Assembly: GCF_029952525.1 (NCBI RefSeq)
Contig: NZ_JASAOF010000029.1
Location: forward strand, 1-64,000
From: Saccharopolyspora ipomoeae
GTDB lineage: Bacteria > Actinomycetota > Actinomycetes > Mycobacteriales > Pseudonocardiaceae
Direction of reading: 5' to 3'
Length of the DNA stretch: 64,000 nt
Shown: positions 58,436-64,000 of the stretch, piece after piece
Layout: the number at the start of each line of letters is the position of its first letter
Position numbering within the stretch: position 1 is the first letter of the stretch
Made by a program: the position numbers and the translations under genes
Notes under the pieces: model-generated
The model's input: only the letters and a program-made list of their open reading frames with translations
Told to the model about the DNA's origin: nothing
Database searches by the model: none

Positions 58436-59560
58436 GTGGTGGACGTTGCAGAGGCCGCCGGACCGGTCGACCGGCTGCACGGCCTCTTGCTGGCCATGAC
58501 CGGGCGCGTCGATGACGACGGCATCGACGGCGCCCGCGAGCTGCTGGGCGTCGGGCAGCCCGACGCCGGAGCCGAATACCTCGCGGGGTGCCTGCTGGCC
58601 GGGCGGATCGAGGTGACCGCCGCCGAGCAGTACCACCTGCGCCGGGTGCTGGAGGAGACGCGCTCCCAGCCTCAGCTGGCGGACCGGCTGGCCGTGGTCG
58701 ATTCGCTGCTGCCGGAGCACCACAAGTTCAACGCCCCCGATTCCGACGACTCGGACCTGGAGCTGGCGCTCAAGCAGGTCGGCGGGCGTCTGACGGGGCT
58801 GCGCGGCCTGTGGGTCACCAACCGCACGACGCCCGCGGGCACCAGCTACGGCGCGGTGCCGCAGGGCGTGCTGCTGGCCGAGGTCGGCCCGGACGGGTCC
58901 GGTCCGGCGGTCGCCTACCAGCTGATCTCGGCGCTGCGCCGGGCCGGGCTGCGCTACGCGGTGGACGTCTTCGCCACCGGCGCCGACCTGCCCGAGTACC
59001 ACCGCGACGCGCTGTCGACGGCCCGGCGGGTGCGGTTGGACATCGCGCCCGCGGAGAGGACGGCTCCCCCTGTAGTGCCACGGCCGGAGCAGGTCGTGGA
59101 GCCGAGACAGGTGGCCGAGCCCCGGCAGGAGACCCGACAGGAAGCGCGGCAGGAAGCCCGGCAGGTCGCCGAGCACCGCCAGCCCGAGGAGCCCCCGTCC
59201 CCGCCGCCGGCACCGCCGGCCCCGGTGGAGGAGTCCCGGCCGGAGGGGGTGTCGCACGCTGTGGCCGAGCCGCAGCACGAGTTTCCCGGTGAATCACCCG
59301 AGGACGCACAACCCGAGACAGCGGCCGAGCAGACGGGTGTGATGATGCGCGTCCCGGCCGCGGTCGACGCGAAGCTGACCGACCGGGAGCGCAACCTGCT
59401 GCGCAAGCTGCACGAGGAGCTCGCGCACCGCGAGCAGGACGGTCCGGGCAAGCGCCAGGGAGAGGACGGCCGGACCTCGACGATGCCGGGCGGCACCGGG
59501 GGTTTCCCGCCGATAGCGGCCAACCAGCAGCAGGCCTACGCCCCGCAGCAGCAGCGCTGA
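58436..59560 (+). CDS. unknown protein with disordered tail, paralog pair member 2
   Basis: A 374-residue protein; GTG behind AGAGGAGG. Residues 1-100 are helical (LHGLLLAMTGRVDDDGIDGA, LAGCLLAGRIEVTAAEQYHL), 115-200 alpha/beta (LISALRRAGLRYAVDVFATG, DLPEYHRDALSTARRV), followed by a long acidic Pro/Gln/Arg-rich low-complexity tract with REARQEARQVAE-type repeats, a helical patch (KLTDRERNLLRKLHEELAHR) and a Gln-rich end. Not recognised. Probably co-transcribed with, and paralogous to, the preceding gene. Confidence 0.75.
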   Translation: MVDVAEAAGPVDRLHGLLLAMTGRVDDDGIDGARELLGVGQPDAGAEYLAGCLLAGRIEVTAAEQYHLRRVLEETRSQPQLADRLAVVDSLLPEHHKFNAPDSDDSDLELALKQVGGRLTGLRGLWVTNRTTPAGTSYGAVPQGVLLAEVGPDGSGPAVAYQLISALRRAGLRYAVDVFATGADLPEYHRDALSTARRVRLDIAPAERTAPPVVPRPEQVVEPRQVAEPRQETRQEARQEARQVAEHRQPEEPPSPPPAPPAPVEESRPEGVSHAVAEPQHEFPGESPEDAQPETAAEQTGVMMRVPAAVDAKLTDRERNLLRKLHEELAHREQDGPGKRQGEDGRTSTMPGGTGGFPPIAANQQQAYAPQQQR

Positions 59561-59610
59561 TCGTTTCCGGGCGGTGTTCCCCGGCCGGTCGCCGACATAG
59601 GGTGGCGGGC

Positions 59611-60423
59611 ATGGATCGTTCGCTGCCAACGGGATTCGTGCCCGAGGACCGGCCGGAGGAGCCCGTGCGCCCGAAGGACGCGGCCACGGTGATGCTGCTG
59701 CGCGACGGTCCTGCGGGGCCCGAGGTGTTCCTGCAGCGCAGGGTGAAGGGCATGGCTTTCGCCGGGGGCATGACGGTGTTCCCGGGTGGCGGCGTCGACC
59801 CGCGGGACGCGGACGCCTCGGTCGCCTGGAGCGGCCCGGGTCCCGAGTGGTGGGCGCAGCGCTTCGGCTGCACCCCGGAGGTGGCTCGCGCGCTGGTGTG
59901 CGCGGCGGTCCGGGAGACCTTCGAGGAGTCCGGGGTGCTGCTGGCCGGGCCCGATGCGACGACGGTCGTGGAGGACACCGGCGGCTACTCGCAGGCCCGG
60001 CACGCCTTGGTGACCAGGGACGTCTCGCTCGCGGGCTTCCTCGCGGAGGAGGGCCTGGTGCTGCGCGCCGATCTTCTGCGCCCGTGGGCGAACTGGCTGA
60101 CCCCGGAGCAGGAGCCGCGGCGCTACGACACCCGCTTCTTCCTGGCCGCGATGCCGGACGGGCAGCGCGCCGACGCGGTCACGACGGAGGCCGCCGAGGC
60201 CTACTGGGCGACGCCCGAGCAGGCGCTGACCGACTTCCGCGAGGGCCGCTGCCACCTGCTGCCGCCGACCGAGGTGACGCTGACCGAGCTCGGCGGTTTC
60301 GACGCGCTGGACGCGGCGCTGACGGCGGACCGGACGCTCACCAAGGTCATGCCGAAGTTGATCGAGCGCGACGGCCGCTGGCACGCGGTGCTGCCGGGCG
60401 AGCCGGGATTCGAGGAGGCCTGA
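59611..60423 (+). CDS. NUDIX hydrolase
   Basis: A 270-residue NUDIX-fold protein: MTVFPGGGVDPRDAD and AVRETFEESGVLL form the Nudix box with an insertion, as in the NUDT7/8/19-like subgroup that attacks CoA or nucleotide diphosphates. TAGGGT lies 7 nt before the ATG at 59611 (leaderless). The MBL gene overlaps its stop by one base. Confidence 0.9.
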   Translation: MDRSLPTGFVPEDRPEEPVRPKDAATVMLLRDGPAGPEVFLQRRVKGMAFAGGMTVFPGGGVDPRDADASVAWSGPGPEWWAQRFGCTPEVARALVCAAVRETFEESGVLLAGPDATTVVEDTGGYSQARHALVTRDVSLAGFLAEEGLVLRADLLRPWANWLTPEQEPRRYDTRFFLAAMPDGQRADAVTTEAAEAYWATPEQALTDFREGRCHLLPPTEVTLTELGGFDALDAALTADRTLTKVMPKLIERDGRWHAVLPGEPGFEEA

Positions 60424-61214
60424 TGCAGCACCCCGCCTACGGCGAGCTCCGCCCGGTCACCTCGTACGCGTCCGTGCTGCTGGCCCGCAACCCGAACCCG
60501 ATGACGCTCGACGGCACCAACACGTGGGTGCTGCGCGAGCCGGGTTCCCGCGAGTGCGTGGTCGTCGACCCGGGCCCGGACGACGTCGAGCACCTCGGTC
60601 TGGTCGCCGAGCACGGCCCGGTCGGGCTGGTGCTGCTCACCCACCACCACGAGGACCACACGGCGGGCGTGGCGGAGTTCGTGCAGCGCACCGGGGCCCC
60701 GGTGCGCGCGCTGGACCCGAAGCTGTGCCGCGACGCGGAACCGCTCGTCGACGGCGAACCGATCACCGCGGCGGGCGTGGAGCTGCGGGTGATGACCACG
60801 GCGGGCCACACGGCCGACTCGGTCTGCTTCGTCGCCGAGCACGACGAACCGGCGGTGTTCACCGGCGACAGCATCCTGGGCCGGGGCACGACGGTCGTCG
60901 CCCACCCGGACGGCCACCTGGGCTCCTACCTGGACTCGCTGCGCAAGATCGCCGCCCTGCCCCCGGGAGTCCGGGCTCTGCCCGGCCACGGCCCGGAACT
61001 CGACGACGCCCGCGCCATCGCCGAGCACTACCTCGACCACCGGCAGCAACGCCTCGCCCAAGTCCGCCAAGCCCTCACCGACCTCGGTCCCGACCCCACT
61101 CCCCGCCAGGTCGTAGAACTCGTCTACGCGGACGTCGACCCCGCGGTCTGGCCGGCAGCGGACCTCACGGTCCAAGCCCAACTCACCTACCTCGAAGAAC
61201 AGCGCACGCTGTGA
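60423..61214 (+). CDS. metallo-beta-lactamase-fold hydrolase (Rv3677c-like)
   Basis: A 263-residue MBL-fold hydrolase of the LACTB2/glyoxalase II-like type: LLTHHHEDHTAGVAEF (HxHxDH), TTAGHTADSVCFV, FTGDSILGRGT and PGHGPEL supply the metal ligands, with a C-terminal helical domain. Substrate unknown. It matches the MBL gene found beside ridA in mycobacteria. Confidence 0.92.
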   Translation: MQHPAYGELRPVTSYASVLLARNPNPMTLDGTNTWVLREPGSRECVVVDPGPDDVEHLGLVAEHGPVGLVLLTHHHEDHTAGVAEFVQRTGAPVRALDPKLCRDAEPLVDGEPITAAGVELRVMTTAGHTADSVCFVAEHDEPAVFTGDSILGRGTTVVAHPDGHLGSYLDSLRKIAALPPGVRALPGHGPELDDARAIAEHYLDHRQQRLAQVRQALTDLGPDPTPRQVVELVYADVDPAVWPAADLTVQAQLTYLEEQRTL

Positions 61215-61387
61215 GCGGCAGCATCTGAGGCTGAACCACGAAGCAGGTCCGCGAGGAACGTGAGCCGATCCGCGAGCAGATCCCGCTGGACTTGAGTGAG
61301 GCGTCCTCCTCCCGCTTCGAAGGCCGCAGCGTCGAGATCCCATTCCATGCCGCGGAGCAGGACGGCCAGGGTTTTGTTGTCGGTCAT
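61187..61387 (-). CDS. small hypothetical protein
   Basis: A 66-residue protein, ATG at 61387: MTDNKTLAVLLRGMEWDLDA, then GGGRLTQVQRDLLADRLTFL. Helical and acidic-amphipathic. Its ATG overlaps the stop of the upstream membrane protein (ATGA), and its 3' end overlaps the convergent MBL gene by 28 nt. Not recognised; part of the XRE/NUDIX neighbourhood. Confidence 0.6.
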   Translation of the reverse strand: MTDNKTLAVLLRGMEWDLDAAAFEAGGGRLTQVQRDLLADRLTFLADLLRGSASDAAAHSVRCSSR

Positions 61388-61602
61388 CCTCGGACCACCT
61401 TGCGAGGTCGTGCGGGGCCGGGCGGAGGAGTAGCCGGTTCCGGCCCCGCGGGGCAGCCGTCGCGCGCCGGGGGAAAGGGCGAGCGTCGCGTCGGACGGCG
61501 GGGTCTGCGGTTCTTGCTGTGGTGAAGCCAGATCACGAAGGTCGTTCCGTAGAAGACGGACCACGTCAGAAACGCGATGGCGATCAGCAGATCATGTGAC
61601 AT
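61384..61602 (-). CDS. small single-helix membrane protein
   Basis: A 72-residue protein with a strong GGGGAGG site 5 nt before the ATG. It begins MSHDLLIAIAFLTWSVFYGT, one membrane helix, then a basic Pro/Arg-rich tail. Divergent from the XRE regulator and coupled to the 66-residue gene. Unknown function. Confidence 0.65.
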   Translation of the reverse strand: MSHDLLIAIAFLTWSVFYGTTFVIWLHHSKNRRPRRPTRRSPFPPARDGCPAGPEPATPPPGPARPRKVVRG

Positions 61603-61671
61603 GTGAACCTCCCCTGGTCGGACGATCACCAGCAATATCGATGAGATTCGCGGACACGAGCACCGCGTGGC

Positions 61672-61722
61672 GGGACATCTGGGGACGTCTTAACTAGGGT
61701 CAAAGTCGTCCCGAGACGTCCC
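61672..61722. promoter_or_regulatory. promoter with GGGACGTCT repeats
   Basis: GGGACATCT (61672) and GGGACGTCT (61682) in direct repeat, TAGGGT -10 box (61695-61700), and inverted AGACGTCCC (61714-61722). The 9-mers flank the promoter of the XRE-type gene and are probable operator half-sites. Confidence 0.55.
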
Positions 61723-61736
61723 TCCTGGAGGATTTG

Positions 61737-62480
61737 GTGGCCAACGAGCGCCTCCGCGACGCGCTGTTCCGCAACGGGCTCACACCTGCACGGGTCGCGG
61801 AGCGGGTCGCGGTCGATGCCAAGACGGTCGAGCGCTGGATCTCGCAGGGTCGGTCGCCGTATCGCCGCCATCGCCACGCGGTCGCCGCGATGCTCCGGGA
61901 ATCCGAGAGCTACCTGTGGCCGGAGGTCGAGAACGAGCTTGGCACTGCCGAGGTGAGTGCCTCGGAAATCGTCAAGGTGTACCCGCATCGTCATGCAGTT
62001 CCGCGCGGTCTGTGGACGGAGCTCCTGGATCGAGCCGCCAGCGAGGTCGAGGTCCTGGTTTACGTCGGGATGTTCCTGACGGAGGACCGTTCGATCCTGC
62101 GGACGCTCGCGGACAAGGCGGAGTCCGGTGTGAGGATTCGGCTTCTCTTCGGGGATCCTGCCAGCAGCGCGGTCGCTCGGCGCAGCGCCGAGGAGAACAT
62201 CGGCAAGGCCACGATCGCCGCGAAGATCCGCCACACGCTCGCCTTCTTCAAGCCGGTTTCCGAGGTCGACGGCATCGAGATCCGGTGTCACGGCACGACG
62301 CTCTACAACTCGATCTACCGGTACGACGACGAGATGATCGTCAATCAGCACGTGTACGGGTTCCAAGCTCCGCACGCGCCGACCATGCACCTTCGTCGAT
62401 TGTCCGCCGGTTCCCTGTTCGAGACCTACGCGGAGAGCTTCGGGGCCGTATGGGACACGGCCAAGCCCCCGAAGTGGTAG
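61737..62480 (+). CDS. XRE-type HTH protein with DUF5919-like domain
   Basis: A 247-residue protein: N-terminal HTH (LRDALFRNGLTPARVAERVA, DAKTVERWISQGRSPYRRHR) and a C-terminal domain resembling DUF5919/PLD-like folds (VEVLVYVGMFLTEDRSILRT, GVRIRLLFGDPASS). The GTG at 61737 is chosen over TTG at 61734 from spacing to GGAGG. Usually found next to a NUDIX gene in actinomycetes, as here. Confidence 0.8.
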   Translation: MANERLRDALFRNGLTPARVAERVAVDAKTVERWISQGRSPYRRHRHAVAAMLRESESYLWPEVENELGTAEVSASEIVKVYPHRHAVPRGLWTELLDRAASEVEVLVYVGMFLTEDRSILRTLADKAESGVRIRLLFGDPASSAVARRSAEENIGKATIAAKIRHTLAFFKPVSEVDGIEIRCHGTTLYNSIYRYDDEMIVNQHVYGFQAPHAPTMHLRRLSAGSLFETYAESFGAVWDTAKPPKW

Positions 62481-62490
62481 GAACGCTGAC

Positions 62491-62961
62491 GTGCCGAAGC
62501 GCGACCACTACGACGATCCTGGTGCTCCTGCTGCGAACAGCATCGTTGTCGCCGTCTCCGCGTTCGTGCAGGACGAACGCGGGCGGGTGCTGATGATCCG
62601 GCGGACGGACAACGACGAGTACGCGATCCCGGGCGGAGCGCAGGAGATCGGCGAGACGGTGGCTGATGCCGCCGTGCGGGAGACGTTCGAGGAGACGGGC
62701 ATCGAGATCGAAGTCGTCGGTCTGGTGGGCGTCTACTCCGATCCCGGTCACGTCATCGCCTACGACGACGGTGAAGTCCGGCAGGAGTTCTCCCTCTGCT
62801 TCCGAGCGCGACCCGTGGGCGGCTCATTGCGCGAGAGCAGCGAGAGCAGCGAAGTTCACTGGGTTCGTTCGACAGGCCTTCCCGCGCTCAACATCGGTCG
62901 CGCGAACCGACTCCGCATCGAGCATGGCCTCCGCGGTGACGCCGCACCACACCTCGGCTGA
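62491..62961 (+). CDS. NUDIX hydrolase
   Basis: A 156-residue NUDIX protein: VVAVSAFVQDERGRVLMIRR, then the full Nudix box GGAQEIGETVADAAVRETFEETGIEI. The substrate is unknown (nucleotide sugar, NTP or CoA-like). It lies 10 nt after the XRE/DUF5919 gene, which suggests a sensing pair. Confidence 0.92.
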   Translation: MPKRDHYDDPGAPAANSIVVAVSAFVQDERGRVLMIRRTDNDEYAIPGGAQEIGETVADAAVRETFEETGIEIEVVGLVGVYSDPGHVIAYDDGEVRQEFSLCFRARPVGGSLRESSESSEVHWVRSTGLPALNIGRANRLRIEHGLRGDAAPHLG

Positions 62962-63012
62962 TACGCGTTCAGCCGGCAGCCGGCAGCCGTCGGGGCGGCG
63001 GGTTCCTCGCGT

Positions 63013-63086
63013 GGGGACAGTTTTTGCCAGAATTGTCCGGGGTTGGTGTCCTTTTTGTCCGGACAGTTTGGGCTAAAACTGCCCCC
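63013..63086. repeat. family-C palindromic element, copy 3
   Basis: GGGGACAGTTTTTGCC and GGGCTAAAACTGCCCC arms around an inner GGACA/TGTCC pairing. It lies between the convergent NUDIX and MFS genes. Related to the copies at 6261 and 39317. Confidence 0.72.
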
Positions 63087-63118
63087 TGCAGCGCTCCGCG
63101 GTCGGAACTCGGAGGTTC

Positions 63119-64000
63119 TCAGGTTCCGGCGAGGGAGAGGTTCGTGCGGTGGGGGAGGAGGGTGTTCCGGCGGAGGTAGAGGAGGGCGGCCAGGGCGGCG
63201 CCGGTGGCGCCGGCGACGAGGAAGGCCGTGGGCGGGCCCGCCAGTTCGACGAGCTGGCCGCTGGTGGACTGGCCGATCGCCGAGCCCAGGGTCACCGAGG
63301 TGACCACCCAGCCGAACGCCTCCGCTGCGGTGCCGGGCGGGGCGGCGAACTCGACCGCGACCGAGTGGGCCGTGGACTGCGGGGTGATCAGGCAGCCCGC
63401 CAGCAGCAGCATCAGAGCCAGGCCCAGCAGCGTCGTCGGCAGCGCGAGCAGGGCGACCAGGCCCGCGAAGCCGAGCAGCAGGGCCGGTAGCCGCAGGTAC
63501 ATCGGGCGCGGCCACGGGTGCACGCCGTAGACCACGCCGACCGCGACCGAGCTGACCGAGGCCAGGCTCATCAGCAGGCCGCCCATCGTCGGCTGCCCCG
63601 CCTCCACCGCTGCCGCCGGGACCGCGACCTCGATGAAGCCGATCACCACGCCGAAGCCCAGCGCCGCCAGCGCCACCGTGCGCATGCCCGGGGCCGCGAT
63701 CGCGCCCAGCAGCGCTCCCGCGTGCTCCGACGGCTCCGGGCGCTGCGTGCGGGCGGCGCGCGTCGCGGCGAAGCCGACGCTGCCCAGCACCATGCACACC
63801 GCGCCGGCCACGACACCGGTTCCCGCCCACGGAGTCGCCACCAGCAGGCCCGCCAGTCCCGGCCCGAGGATGAAGAAGACCTCCAGGCTGATCGCCTCGT
63901 AGGAGAACGCCGCCTCGCGCACCCGTCCCGGCGGCAGCAGGTGTCCCCACAGCGCGCGCGAGGCCGAACCGATGTTCGGCTGCAGCAGTCCCATCGCGAA
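63119..64000 (-). CDS. MFS transporter, partial
   Basis: The C-terminal 293 residues or so of a major facilitator transporter; the frame stays open to the window end, so the N-terminus is missing. Hydrophobic segments alternate with short loops (EVFFILGPGLAGLLVAT, GWVVTSVTLGSAIGQSTSGQ). It probably effluxes small molecules; substrate unknown. Ends beside the family-C element. Confidence 0.85.
   Translation of the reverse strand, partial: FAMGLLQPNIGSASRALWGHLLPPGRVREAAFSYEAISLEVFFILGPGLAGLLVATPWAGTGVVAGAVCMVLGSVGFAATRAARTQRPEPSEHAGALLGAIAAPGMRTVALAALGFGVVIGFIEVAVPAAAVEAGQPTMGGLLMSLASVSSVAVGVVYGVHPWPRPMYLRLPALLLGFAGLVALLALPTTLLGLALMLLLAGCLITPQSTAHSVAVEFAAPPGTAAEAFGWVVTSVTLGSAIGQSTSGQLVELAGPPTAFLVAGATGAALAALLYLRRNTLLPHRTNLSLAGT

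Overview
The window is high-GC chromosomal DNA (roughly 70% G+C) from an actinomycete, most likely of the Pseudonocardiaceae (Saccharopolyspora/Amycolatopsis type; an inference from gene content and order). Pointers are a WhiB regulator, the lysC-asd pair, a mycobacterial-style block (metallophosphoesterase, PonA2-like PBP, WhiB4-like, twin Get3/ArsA-type ATPases, DUF4177, RidA, MBL hydrolase), an iniBAC-like dynamin locus, and many leaderless genes with a TAnnnT -10 box 6-7 nt before the start codon. Genes are dense. No phage, plasmid, insertion sequence, integrase or CRISPR array was seen.

Layout. 0-4.4 kb: four genes of an oligopeptide-type ABC importer plus a tiny CxxC protein. 4.4-9.4 kb: EamA exporter and divergent LysR regulator, a TIM-barrel glycosidase-like gene, a DedA protein. 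9.4-21.5 kb: leuA with a leader-peptide attenuator, a cluster of palindromes, a FUSC membrane protein, kynureninase, a PadR/HAAS pair, a nitroreductase, a PIG-V-like mannosyltransferase, lysC (with internal beta-subunit start) and asd, and a frameshifted Uma2 gene. 21.5-33.5 kb: an FGGY carbohydrate kinase, then a five-gene iniBAC-like module: IniC-, IniA- and IniB-like proteins on the minus strand and a membrane-anchored Hsp70-like protein plus an IniR-like LuxR ATPase on the plus strand. It is bracketed by two copies of the same palindromic element. 33.5-39.3 kb: esterase, FMN reductase, Dps, Old Yellow Enzyme, then a 32-codon proline-rich peptide gene, a strong stem-loop and an ABC exporter. 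39.4-49.1 kb: an S9 peptidase and an accessory stretch with a CGNR regulator, EamA, TspO, two paralogous 55-aa proteins, TetR and hydrolase, GrpB, a shortened cold-shock protein, a frameshifted pentapeptide-repeat gene, and a tRNA-Pro whose 3' half and terminator are duplicated 3 kb away. 49.2-64 kb: the mycobacterial-style block, two paralogous unknown proteins, NUDIX and MBL hydrolases, a small XRE/NUDIX cluster and an MFS gene cut by the window edge.

Three families of intergenic palindromes (called A, B and C here) recur in the window, mostly where two genes converge. They probably act as bidirectional terminators. The most interesting candidates for something undescribed are the peptide/stem-loop/ABC exporter unit at 37.3-39.3 kb, the expanded ini module with its Hsp70 partner, these palindrome families, and the paired unknown proteins at 57.8-59.6 kb.
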